Source of the DNA: an uncultured Saprospiraceae bacterium | GTDB lineage: Bacteria; Bacteroidota; Bacteroidia; Chitinophagales; Saprospiraceae | Direction: 5' to 3' | DNA length: 64,000 nt | Assembly (NCBI GenBank): GCA_937981555.1 | Contig: CALJOK010000022.1 | Location: 175,888 to 239,887 of the forward strand | Shown here: piece after piece, positions 34,097-42,600 of the stretch | Layout: the number at the start of each line of letters is the position of its first letter | Numbering within the stretch: position 1 is the stretch's first letter | The notes under the pieces: generated by a model | What the model was told of the DNA's origin: nothing | Databases searched by the model: none | The model's input: the letters and a program-made list of their open reading frames with translations, nothing else | Translations under genes and position numbers: made by a program

Positions 34097-35218
34097 ATGA
34101 AATCATTTTTTAAAATTATTTTTGGTGCATTATTATTAGTCGGTGGATTTCTGCTTGGTAGTTCTTGGAAAGCAAAGGACACTACTTTAACTCAACCAAT
34201 CTTAGGACTAGAAAGAGAAAGTATTGATGAGATTGCTAGTCGTAAAGGTTTGAATGATAGCGAGTTAGCAACAATAAAGCTGTTTGAAGAATCTACGCCA
34301 AGTGTTGTGTTTATTACTACATCAAATGTACGGAGAGACTATTGGTCTCAGAATGTAACTGAAATCCCAAGGGGAACTGGTTCAGGATTTGTATGGGATG
34401 AAGATGGTCATGTGATCACTAATTTTCATGTGATTCAAGGGGCAGATCGAGCACAAGTTACATTGGCAGACCAGACAACTTGGGCAGCAACTTTAGTTGG
34501 TTCTGCTCCTGAAAAGGATTTAGCTGTGTTGAAAATAGATGCTCCAGATAATTTATTAAAACCTATCCCCGTTGGTTCGTCTGATGATTTATTAGTTGGC
34601 CAATCTGTCTATGCAATTGGAAACCCTTTTGGATTCGATCAGACTTTGACAACGGGAGTGATTAGTGCTTTGGGGCGAGAAATAAATGGAGTAGATGGTT
34701 CTATCATTAAAGATGCGGTGCAAACAGATGCTGCAATTAATCCAGGAAACTCAGGTGGCCCATTACTAGATTCGAGAGGTGAATTGATCGGAGTTAATAC
34801 TTCCATTTACAGTCCTTCAGGTGCCTATGCAGGGATTGGATTTTCTATTCCAGTTGATGCTGTCAAGTGGGTAATTCCAGAATTAATTAAGCATGGAAAA
34901 ATTTTAAGACCGACCTTAGGAATTGAATTAGCTCCTGAACGAGCCTTATCTCGAATGGGAATCAAAGGTGTTTTAGTGATGAATGTAAATGAGAAAAGTG
35001 GAGCAGAAAAAGCTGGAATTAAACCAACCTATCGAGACCAATTTGGGAAAATTATTTTAGGAGATGTGATTGTTGGAATTGATAAAAATCCTATTAATTC
35101 TAGAAATGATTTAAGGTTAATTTTGGAAAATTATAAACCCAATGATGAGGTGAAAATTACAGTTTTGAGAGAAAACGAAAAAGTAATCTTAGACTTAATC
35201 CTAGATGAAGCGAAATAA
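34097..35218 (+). CDS. HtrA/DegP-type periplasmic serine protease
   Basis: I choose the ATG at 34097 over the in-frame TTG at 34055, because it starts directly at the basic-hydrophobic N-terminus (MKSFFKIIFGALLLVGGFLLGS), a membrane anchor or uncleaved signal. The trypsin-like domain carries His in ITNFHVIQGA, Asp in EKDLAVLKI and Ser in NPGNSGGPLL. One PDZ domain follows (LGIELAPERALSRMG to VKITVLREN). Its GIKPTYRDQFGKIILGD insert resembles plant/cyanobacterial Deg1 more than E. coli DegP, which has two PDZ domains. The expected role is degradation of misfolded envelope proteins. Confidence 0.9.
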   Translation: MKSFFKIIFGALLLVGGFLLGSSWKAKDTTLTQPILGLERESIDEIASRKGLNDSELATIKLFEESTPSVVFITTSNVRRDYWSQNVTEIPRGTGSGFVWDEDGHVITNFHVIQGADRAQVTLADQTTWAATLVGSAPEKDLAVLKIDAPDNLLKPIPVGSSDDLLVGQSVYAIGNPFGFDQTLTTGVISALGREINGVDGSIIKDAVQTDAAINPGNSGGPLLDSRGELIGVNTSIYSPSGAYAGIGFSIPVDAVKWVIPELIKHGKILRPTLGIELAPERALSRMGIKGVLVMNVNEKSGAEKAGIKPTYRDQFGKIILGDVIVGIDKNPINSRNDLRLILENYKPNDEVKITVLRENEKVILDLILDEAK

Positions 35219-35240
35219 CTTTTAGTACTCGTAATCTAAA

Positions 35241-35284
35241 AAATATAAAGGCATATAAGTTAGTACTTATATGCCCTTATATTT
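35241..35284. terminator. bidirectional terminator between protease genes
   Basis: Twenty-base arms (35241-35260, 35265-35284) pair with a single mismatch around TAGT, between the convergent HtrA (35218) and subtilase (35305) stops. Confidence 0.85.
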
Positions 35285-35304
35285 CTTATATGGTTGAAGA
35301 AAAA

Positions 35305-36969
35305 TTAAGCTTTAGGTGAACTAATTTTTTTCTTTCCTTTTGTTTTGGCTGCCATTTGAAGTGCTTCATAAGCATTGATCAAACCTCCAGATTGTCCCAA
35401 ACTTTTAAAAGGAACCTTTTCATCATCAGTTCCCGGTTTGATTACTTGACCTGAAACAGGTACCGAACTTTTCATAATGATATCTTTTACTTGTTCCGCA
35501 GTTAATGCTGGATAGTAAGATCTCAAAACAGCAGCAACACCTGCAACTACTGGCGAAGCCATAGAAGTTCCTTGTTGATTTTGATATGTACCATCAGGAG
35601 TAGTAGAATAAATTTGCATTCCTGGAGCAAAAACGTCAACCTTATCTGCGCCATAATTAGAGAATGGAGCTGCAACTTTTTCTCCTTTTTCCCAAGAAGC
35701 TGCACCGACTTCAATCCAGTTTTTTACATATTTAACTTTATTCTTTCTCAGAAATCTCTTTTTAACATAAGAGTCATTTGGATAATTTTCAGTTGAGTCA
35801 TTATCTTTCCCATCATTTCCAGCAGCATGAATTAAAAGAACATCATTCTTTTCAGCATATTTTACTGCTTTGTCGACAGCTTTTTTATCCCAATCATGTC
35901 CTTTTCCAAAACTCATATTGATAACACTCGCTCCATTATCAACAGCATAAATAATAGCATTAGCTACATCCTTATCTCTTTCATCACCATCCGCTAAAAT
36001 TCTGATTGCCATAATTTGAACATTATTGGCAACACCTTTTATACCCAGATCATTAGTTCTATCTGCTCCAATGATTCCAGCTACATGCGTTCCATGCATT
36101 GGGTCAGAAGCAATTACATCATTATTACCGTATCCTTTTTCATAAGAATTAGCATAGTTGTCACCAACTATTTTTCGAGAATCATAATCCGAATTATACA
36201 TATATTCTGCTCTTCCTCGGTAATGATCTCCTTCTTGATTAAGCACGTCAACAATATCATCCACGCTTTCGACAGTCATACCTTGACCTTTTACATTTTG
36301 AAGAATCGCAAAACCTTGTTGTGCTTCTGGACTTAATTCTTCTGTTTTCACATTGGCCAAGTTCTCATCAGTCAAAGGTTTTCCATTCATAGCTTTTCCA
36401 AAAGCTTTCAAAGAGCTAATGACGAAAGGAGCATATCCATTAAACTCGTCTAACTGTTTTTGAGCACTTTTCTGCTTTTTTTCAACTTCTTCTTTGTATG
36501 TTAAATATTTATCATACAGTTTTTTCTCTTTTTTTGAAAGTTTATCTCGATTAGCATTGTCAAATTTAGATTTGTATTTAGCATATAATCGAGTTACTTC
36601 TAATGTCTCATGTTCAACGTTTTTCCCATTTTTATTTCCTAAAAAGTTCCAACCGTTAATATCATCTACATATCCATTTTTGTCATCATCAATACCATTT
36701 CCAGCAATTTCACCTTTATTGACCCACATAACATTTTTCAAATCTTCATGCTTTGCATCAACTCCGCTATCAATTACTGCAACTATAACTTTCTGAGAGG
36801 TTTTTCCTTTCAAAATTGTCTCATAAGCTTTTTCAATACTCACCCCATTGTAATTATCCATTGTAGCATCCATTCGCCACCATCCTTGCGGGGGAGAATC
36901 TTGAGCATTGATTGAAACAATACTTAGCATTGAAATGTAAAAAATGAGACTAATTTGCGTCAAATTCAT
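35305..36969 (-). CDS. S8 family subtilisin-like serine protease
   Basis: This 554-residue secreted protease has a signal peptide ending near SINAQ. The S8 catalytic triad is clear: Asp in VIVAVIDSGVD, His in HGTHVAGIIGA, and Ser in GTSMASPVVAGVAA, with the oxyanion Asn in HAAGNDGKD. Between Asp and His there is a large lysine-rich insertion of about 150 residues (KSKFDNANRDKLSKKEKKLY...), predicted helical, which is absent from subtilisin and found in related Bacteroidota enzymes. There is no T9SS sorting domain; the short tail is Lys-rich. Periplasmic or surface protein turnover is likely. Confidence 0.9.
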   Translation of the reverse strand: MNLTQISLIFYISMLSIVSINAQDSPPQGWWRMDATMDNYNGVSIEKAYETILKGKTSQKVIVAVIDSGVDAKHEDLKNVMWVNKGEIAGNGIDDDKNGYVDDINGWNFLGNKNGKNVEHETLEVTRLYAKYKSKFDNANRDKLSKKEKKLYDKYLTYKEEVEKKQKSAQKQLDEFNGYAPFVISSLKAFGKAMNGKPLTDENLANVKTEELSPEAQQGFAILQNVKGQGMTVESVDDIVDVLNQEGDHYRGRAEYMYNSDYDSRKIVGDNYANSYEKGYGNNDVIASDPMHGTHVAGIIGADRTNDLGIKGVANNVQIMAIRILADGDERDKDVANAIIYAVDNGASVINMSFGKGHDWDKKAVDKAVKYAEKNDVLLIHAAGNDGKDNDSTENYPNDSYVKKRFLRKNKVKYVKNWIEVGAASWEKGEKVAAPFSNYGADKVDVFAPGMQIYSTTPDGTYQNQQGTSMASPVVAGVAAVLRSYYPALTAEQVKDIIMKSSVPVSGQVIKPGTDDEKVPFKSLGQSGGLINAYEALQMAAKTKGKKKISSPKA

Positions 36970-37250
36970 ATTTATTATTTTTTAAAAATGTAATTAGTTA
37001 ATTTTGTGATGTAAACAAACTTTAATAAAATCCGTTAAAAAACGCACAATATATGATTAATGTTATTGGATTTTAATCTTTATCCTCAAATTGTCTTTTT
37101 CCAAATATCTTTTTTAGCAAATATTGATCAAAAATCAACAGAATTTGAACAGTTTGATGCTTTAGTTAAAATAAAGACAGTTTCAAATAAATAAGATTGC
37201 TTTAAGTTTTATAAAGATTACCTTTTTCTAATTTCTTATTATAAAAAGGA
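36970..37250. other. AT-rich divergent intergenic region
   Basis: The 328-base gap between the divergent subtilase and DUF6089 genes is AT-rich and has no credible ORF. Apart from the promoter at 37251 I see only an imperfect -7-like AAAGTTTG on the minus strand near the subtilase. Confidence 0.4.
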
Positions 37251-37279
37251 TTGATCTTCCTTTTCAAAAAATAAATTTG
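37251..37279 (+). promoter_or_regulatory. Bacteroidota-type promoter (TTG-N18-TAAATTTG)
   Basis: TTG at 37251-37253 and TAAATTTG at 37272-37279 are 18 bases apart, matching the phylum's sigma-A consensus. The start codon follows 19 bases later, leaving a very short leader. Confidence 0.7.
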
Positions 37280-37298
37280 CAAAAACCTTAACCACATC

Positions 37299-38156
37299 AT
37301 GACAAAAAAGAACATAATTTTAATTCTAAGTCTTTTTCTTCTTCCACTTTTATCATTTAGTCAACATTCTGAGTTGGGAATAACGCTTGGAATTTCAGCT
37401 TACCAAGGAGATTTGTCTCCAAGTACTAGCCGATTAAATCCAGGCCAAATTAATCCAATGGTCGGAATTTTTGGAAAATATAATTTCAATAGATTCATTG
37501 TAGCAAGAGCTGGATTTAATTACGCAATTCTTTCTGCAGAAGATTCAAAATCAACTATCGAAGCTTCAAAAGTTCGAAATCTAAGTTTTCGATCTAATAT
37601 TTTTGAAGGAAACTTAATGCTTGAAATAAACATATTAGGCTATGAGCCTTATAATTTAGAAAAACCATGGTCTCCATATGTTTTTGCTGGAATTGCGCTT
37701 TTTCATTACAACCCAAAAGCAGAATATGATGGTGATTGGGTGGAACTTCAACCGCTAGGTACTGAAGGTCAAGGTCTTTCGGCTTACCCTGATCGAAAAC
37801 CTTACAATTTGAATAGTTTTGCGATTCCTATGGGGGGAGGTATAAAGTTTGCCCTTAGCGATACCTGGAATTTAGGAGTTGAAGGAGGAATCAGAATGAC
37901 CTTTACTGACTATATTGATGATGTGAGTATGACTTACGTTGAAGAATCTCTTCTGTTAGAAAATGATCCACTTTCCGCTGCTTTGGCAAATCGCTCAGGA
38001 GAGCCTATTGAAGCAGGTAGAGGTAGAGGGAATGACAAAGTATCAGATTGGTATGCATTTTTAGGAGTCACTTTATCCAGAAATTTCTTAGATAACGGCC
38101 TGGTTGGGAGTAGAAGACGAGGTAGAAAAAGTAAGACCGGCTGTCCAACATTTTAA
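37299..38156 (+). CDS. DUF6089-type outer membrane barrel, copy 1
   Basis: This 285-residue protein has a signal peptide ending near LSFSQ. The first mature strand is SELGITLGISAYQGDLSP, then barrel-like amphipathic strands (GIFGKYNFNRFIVARAGFNYA; PYVFAGIALFHYNPKA), the LQPLGTEGQGLSAYPDRKPY loop, and a basic tail RRRGRK leading to the terminal CPTF. This is the DUF6089 pattern. It is paralogous to the next gene throughout, including the loop and the tail. Role unknown; a structural OM protein is most likely. Expressed from its own promoter and closed by a terminator. Confidence 0.85.
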   Translation: MTKKNIILILSLFLLPLLSFSQHSELGITLGISAYQGDLSPSTSRLNPGQINPMVGIFGKYNFNRFIVARAGFNYAILSAEDSKSTIEASKVRNLSFRSNIFEGNLMLEINILGYEPYNLEKPWSPYVFAGIALFHYNPKAEYDGDWVELQPLGTEGQGLSAYPDRKPYNLNSFAIPMGGGIKFALSDTWNLGVEGGIRMTFTDYIDDVSMTYVEESLLLENDPLSAALANRSGEPIEAGRGRGNDKVSDWYAFLGVTLSRNFLDNGLVGSRRRGRKSKTGCPTF

Positions 38157-38232
38157 AGAATTTCTCAAAAAAGTTTTCAACATTTTTATTTTTTTTTGAA
38201 AAAATGATTTTTGAGAACGGTTTTTGAATATT

Positions 38233-38262
38233 TAATGCCAGAATCCATTTATTAATGGGTTC
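38233..38262 (+). terminator. terminator after first DUF6089 gene
   Basis: TGCCAGAATCCAT pairs with ATGGGTTCTGGCA (one G-T pair) around a short AT loop, followed by TTTTAG. It lies about 80 bases past the stop. Confidence 0.65.
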
Positions 38263-38414
38263 TGGCATTTTAGTTCCCCCTCTATTATATCCTCCACAAG
38301 CATTTAAGAACACTTCATTTTTAGAAATCAGATTACCCAATTGTAATGGACTAATCATCAAATAAAACTGGTATTTCTGATTTCAAGTATCATTTTTCTT
38401 TACTATCAAAATAG

Positions 38415-38431
38415 GTGACGGAGTTCGTCAC
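38415..38431. promoter_or_regulatory. small dyad upstream of second DUF6089 gene
   Basis: GTGACG-GAGTT-CGTCAC is a perfect 6-bp dyad directly before a -7-like TGTTTTTG and 40 bases before the start. It could be an operator. Confidence 0.35.
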
Positions 38432-38470
38432 AATGTGTTTTTGCAATAAAACCATAAAATAATCACGACC

Positions 38471-39319
38471 ATGAAAAGTTTAATTAACATTATCGCAATT
38501 TGTTTCTTATTACCTACCATTTCCAACTCTCAATACCTAGAAGTAGGTGCCATCGGAGGGTTTTCAACCTACTCTGGTGATCTTAATCCAACTACACAAA
38601 GAATTAGTCATGGAGAATTTAGATACTCTGTTGGCGGTTTTTTAAGATATAATTTTAACGATAATTTTACGGCAAAATTAGGTGTTTCTGTAGGACGACT
38701 TTCTGCAAGCGATTATGACTCTCAAGGGGCAGGACGTAAAGCAAGAAATCTTCATTTCAAATCTGTCTTCGTTGAATCAGCTCTTACTTTAGAATATAAT
38801 ATTTTAGGATATGATCCAATATTTATGACTAAAAGAATTAGCCCTTATGTTTTTGCAGGTATTGGAATGGTCAATTTTAATCCAAAGGCTATGCATAATG
38901 GAGAATGGGTAGAATTGCAACCGTTGCGTACTGAAGGGCAAGGACTTGCTGAATTTCCTGAAAGAAAGCCTTATAAAAAAGTTGCTATAGCATTTCCATT
39001 TGGTTTTGGATTAAAGGTGGCTTTGACTGATAGATTTAATATTGGATTCGAAGCTGGTCTAAGAAAAACGACTACTGATTATTTAGATGATGTAAGTACT
39101 ACATATGTGGCGGATGATATCATGAATGAAAGGTATGGACAGGTTGCTGCTCAATTAGCCAATCCTTCGGGAATTCCAAAAGAAACAGGTGCACAAAGAG
39201 GAGATGCTGAGAATAAAGATTGGTATGCTATCGGAGGATTAACAATCTCTTATAATTTATCGTCTAACAATCAATTCGGAAAACGAAGAAGACGCCCAAT
39301 GGGATGTCCTACGTTCTAA
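38471..39319 (+). CDS. DUF6089-type outer membrane barrel, copy 2
   Basis: This 282-residue paralogue of the preceding gene has a signal peptide ending near ISNSQ, first strand YLEVGAIGGFSTYSGDLNP, the shared LQPLRTEGQGLAEFPERKPY loop and a basic tail RRRRPM before the terminal CPTF. Both copies share the TTDYLDDVSTTYV/FTDYIDDVSMTYV strand. Divergence is considerable, so the duplication is old. The separate terminators suggest independent expression. The conserved terminal Cys is unusual for a barrel whose last strand normally ends in an aromatic. Confidence 0.85.
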   Translation: MKSLINIIAICFLLPTISNSQYLEVGAIGGFSTYSGDLNPTTQRISHGEFRYSVGGFLRYNFNDNFTAKLGVSVGRLSASDYDSQGAGRKARNLHFKSVFVESALTLEYNILGYDPIFMTKRISPYVFAGIGMVNFNPKAMHNGEWVELQPLRTEGQGLAEFPERKPYKKVAIAFPFGFGLKVALTDRFNIGFEAGLRKTTTDYLDDVSTTYVADDIMNERYGQVAAQLANPSGIPKETGAQRGDAENKDWYAIGGLTISYNLSSNNQFGKRRRRPMGCPTF

Positions 39320-39383
39320 AATAAATACATAAACAATAACTAAGATACTTTTGATGATTAACATTACCATAGATAATGTTTTG

Positions 39384-39414
39384 AGGCACCTATTATTAAT
39401 AGGTGCTTTTTTTT
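39384..39414 (+). terminator. intrinsic terminator after second DUF6089 gene
   Basis: GCACCTATT-ATT-AATAGGTGC is a perfect 9-bp stem followed by eight T residues. Confidence 0.9.
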
Positions 39415-39559
39415 GATTAAGATGTTAATTACTCCTTATCAGGTGACTTCAAGTTACTAACTGAGTTTTATAAATATTGAATTTCCCTTTTTCCTAAAAT
39501 AGCTGTTTCTTTGTTTTTTATTAAACATGCTTTATTGAAGTTTAACCTAATCTAATCTT

Positions 39560-41464
39560 TTGTCAAAATCAGCCAGCGAAATATTAAAAGAATATTGGGG
39601 ATTCGATGCCTTTCGACCCATGCAAGATGAAATTATCCAATCTGTTTTGGATGGAGAAGATACGCTTGCTTTGTTGCCAACTGGTGGAGGTAAGTCTATT
39701 TGTTTTCAGGTTCCAGCTTTGATGCAAGAAGGAATTTGTATTGTAATTTCTCCTTTGATTGCATTGATGAAAGATCAAGTTTATAATTTAAAAAAACGAG
39801 GAATTAATGCGGTCGCTATTTATTCAGGGATGCATTATAAGGACATTGATCGTGCTTTTGATAATTGTATTTATGGAAAAATAAAATTCCTCTACCTTTC
39901 TCCTGAGCGTTTGGCTTCTGATTTGGCAAGAGCTAGAATTGAACAAATGAAAGTAAATTTGTTGGCTATTGATGAGGCGCATTGTATTTCACAATGGGGA
40001 TATGACTTTCGTCCACCTTATTTGGAAATTGTCAACATCAGAGAATTAATGCCAAAAACACCAGTTATAGCATTGACCGCAACGGCGACGTCTGAAGTCG
40101 TAAAAGACATTCAAGAGCGATTAGAATTTAAAAAAGAGAATGTTTTTCAAAAAAGTTTTAGCCGTGGAAATTTAGCTTATGTTATTTTGCATGAGGAAGG
40201 GAAGTTAACAAAGCTTAACGAGATTGTGAAAAATGTGACTGGTTCTGGAATCATATATGTCAGAAGCAGAAGGAAGACAAAAGAGATTTCCCAACAATTG
40301 AAAAATAGGGGAGTGACTGCTGATTTTTATCACGCAGGGTTGAGTACAGAAGTGCGAAGTCAGAAACAAGAAGATTGGATTAATAACAAGATTCGAATCA
40401 TGGTTTGCACGAATGCATTTGGAATGGGAATTGACAAACCAGATGTTCGATTAGTCGTTCATTTGGAAATTCCAGATTCCTTGGAAGCTTATTTTCAAGA
40501 AGCAGGAAGAGCCGGTCGAGATGGGCAAAAAGCCTATGCAGTTTTGCTCTATCATCAGTCGGATAAATCCAATTTGATTTATCAATATGAGCAAGCTTAT
40601 CCTTCGATGGAAGAGATCAGAAGAACCTATCGAGCACTCGGAAATTATTATCAATTAGCCATTGGTGGTAGTGCGGCTGATAGCTTTGATTTTGACCTAG
40701 CTGAGTTAGTGAAAAAATTTAAATTACAAACGGTGACTACTTACAATTGTATCCGAATTTTGGAACAAGAGGGTTGGATCTCATTGACAGATGCGGTTTT
40801 TAATCCCGCGAGTGTTCGCATTCGAGTACGCAAAGATGAGTTGTATGATTATCAATTAAGAAATAAAAAAGCGGACCGAATTTTAAAATTGGTATTGCGA
40901 AGTTATCACGGAGCATTTACCGATTTTGTTGGAGTTCATATGTCATGGATGGCGAAAAGTCTGAAGATGGATTATATAGATTTGGAGCAAAGTTTATTGA
41001 AAATGTCAGCTAATGGAATTATAGATTTTCGTCCTGAAAAAGATAAACCACAACTTATTTTTTTAGAAGAAAAAGTTGATCCGATCAATTTAACGATTGA
41101 TTATGAACGCTTTAATTTTCGGAAAAAGAGACATTTGGTTCGTTTGCAAAAAACGATTGCTTACGCTGAAAATACCATCTGTCGATCGCAACAATTATTA
41201 GCTTATTTTGGAGAAAAAGATGCAGAGAAATGTGGCGTTTGTGATGTTTGTTTGGAACGCACGAAAGTGAATTTATCTAAAGATGATTTTGAAAGTTATA
41301 GAATAAAAATAATTAAACAACTAGAGCGAGAACCCTTGACTATCAATCAATTATGTGAAGCATTTTCTCCAAAGAAACAAGCTCAAGTATTAAAAACTAT
41401 TGAACTTTTGATCGATGAAGGCGACTTAGATAAAGTAGAAGATAAAATCGTTTGGAAAAAATGA
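39560..41464 (+). CDS. recQ: RecQ-family ATP-dependent DNA helicase
   Basis: This is a 634-residue 3'-5' superfamily 2 helicase. Walker A is LLPTGGGKS (about 38-46) and the DEAH box is AIDEAHCISQWG (about 135-146). Motif VI is in YFQEAGRAGRDG. The RecQ-Ct zinc site shows CRSQQLLAYFG then CGVCDVC (about 540-565), followed by a winged helix. No HRDC domain is present, so it is the short type. Translation must begin at a TTG (39560): the conserved N-terminus SKSASEILKEYWGF has no ATG before it. Its last codons overlap the next gene by ATGA. Confidence 0.92.
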   Translation: MSKSASEILKEYWGFDAFRPMQDEIIQSVLDGEDTLALLPTGGGKSICFQVPALMQEGICIVISPLIALMKDQVYNLKKRGINAVAIYSGMHYKDIDRAFDNCIYGKIKFLYLSPERLASDLARARIEQMKVNLLAIDEAHCISQWGYDFRPPYLEIVNIRELMPKTPVIALTATATSEVVKDIQERLEFKKENVFQKSFSRGNLAYVILHEEGKLTKLNEIVKNVTGSGIIYVRSRRKTKEISQQLKNRGVTADFYHAGLSTEVRSQKQEDWINNKIRIMVCTNAFGMGIDKPDVRLVVHLEIPDSLEAYFQEAGRAGRDGQKAYAVLLYHQSDKSNLIYQYEQAYPSMEEIRRTYRALGNYYQLAIGGSAADSFDFDLAELVKKFKLQTVTTYNCIRILEQEGWISLTDAVFNPASVRIRVRKDELYDYQLRNKKADRILKLVLRSYHGAFTDFVGVHMSWMAKSLKMDYIDLEQSLLKMSANGIIDFRPEKDKPQLIFLEEKVDPINLTIDYERFNFRKKRHLVRLQKTIAYAENTICRSQQLLAYFGEKDAEKCGVCDVCLERTKVNLSKDDFESYRIKIIKQLEREPLTINQLCEAFSPKKQAQVLKTIELLIDEGDLDKVEDKIVWKK

Positions 41465-42564
41465 AAAAGCCAAAAATTATCTTCACCGTCATTAATGATT
41501 TGACCTATGATCAAAGGATGATTCGAATATGCAAAAGCCTGGTTAACAATAATTATGAAGTATTACTGGTCGGTCGAAAGTTAGCAAAATCTAAATCACT
41601 CCAATCACAACCTTTTCAACAAAAACGACTCAATTGTTTTTTTCAAAAAGGGAAATTTTTCTACCTCGAATATAATCTTCGACTTCTATTTTTTTTATGG
41701 AAAAAAAAGTTTGATGCAGTCTGTGCAATTGACTTAGACACGATTCTTCCAGCTTATTATGTAAGCAGATGGAAAGGAAAAAAATTGGTTTATGATGCAC
41801 ATGAATATTTCACGGAAGTACCTGAAGTTATCGAAAGACCTTTGGTGAAAAACATTTGGGAATGGGTTGGAAGAAAAACTATACCTACGTGTGCATATTG
41901 TTATACGGTTGGTCATTCTCTAGCTGAAGTGTTGAAGGAAAAATATGGAACGCACTTCGAAGTGATTAGAAATATGCCTGAAATGAATGAATTAAAAAAG
42001 GAAATTTCGCTTCCTCAAAAACACATTATTCTATATCAAGGCGCACTAAATGTTGGACGTGGCTTGGAAGAAATATTGGATGCTATGACAGAGATTCATG
42101 AAGCAGAATTATGGCTGGCAGGTGAAGGTGATTTGTCTAATTTTTTAAGAGAAAAAACAATACAATTACAAATTGAAAATAAAGTAAAATTCCTTGGTTA
42201 TTTATTGCCTGAAGAGTTGCGAAAAATTACTCCGCAAGCTACCATTGGAATTAATTTACTCAAAAACAATAGCCTGAATTATTACTATTCTTTGGCAAAT
42301 AAAACGTTTGATTTTGTACAAGCCGAAGTTCCTGGGATTCACATGAATTTCCCAGAATATCAAAAATTGATAAAAGAAAAAGAAGTGGGGATTTTGATTG
42401 ATGATTTGAAAAAAGAAACAATAGTAAAAACCGTAAATGTATTGTTACAAGATACTGTTTTTTACAAAAAACTAAAAGATAATTGTAGGGAAGCTCGGAA
42501 AACATGGACTTGGGAAAAGGAAGAAATGAAGTTGTTGAAGTTCTATGAGAGGATTTTTAGATAG
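41461..42564 (+). CDS. glycosyltransferase, GT4-like
   Basis: I start at the ATG at 41461, which shares ATGA with the recQ stop, rather than the TTG at 41452. The product is 367 residues, cytoplasmic or peripheral, with a GT-B layout: N-terminal Rossmann half (IIFTVINDLTYDQRMIRICKSL; LVYDAHEYFTEVP) and C-terminal nucleotide-sugar half (ILYQGALNVGRGLEEILDAM; LWLAGEGDL; ITPQATIGINLL). The catalytic-region EPFG-type Glu is not clearly present; the aligned segment reads NYYYSLANKTFDFVQA. Donor and acceptor cannot be predicted. The coupling to recQ has no obvious meaning. Confidence 0.8.
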   Translation: MKKPKIIFTVINDLTYDQRMIRICKSLVNNNYEVLLVGRKLAKSKSLQSQPFQQKRLNCFFQKGKFFYLEYNLRLLFFLWKKKFDAVCAIDLDTILPAYYVSRWKGKKLVYDAHEYFTEVPEVIERPLVKNIWEWVGRKTIPTCAYCYTVGHSLAEVLKEKYGTHFEVIRNMPEMNELKKEISLPQKHIILYQGALNVGRGLEEILDAMTEIHEAELWLAGEGDLSNFLREKTIQLQIENKVKFLGYLLPEELRKITPQATIGINLLKNNSLNYYYSLANKTFDFVQAEVPGIHMNFPEYQKLIKEKEVGILIDDLKKETIVKTVNVLLQDTVFYKKLKDNCREARKTWTWEKEEMKLLKFYERIFR

Positions 42565-42600
42565 ATTGCCGTGTTCCATCAACCGAAACGAGATTCAAAA

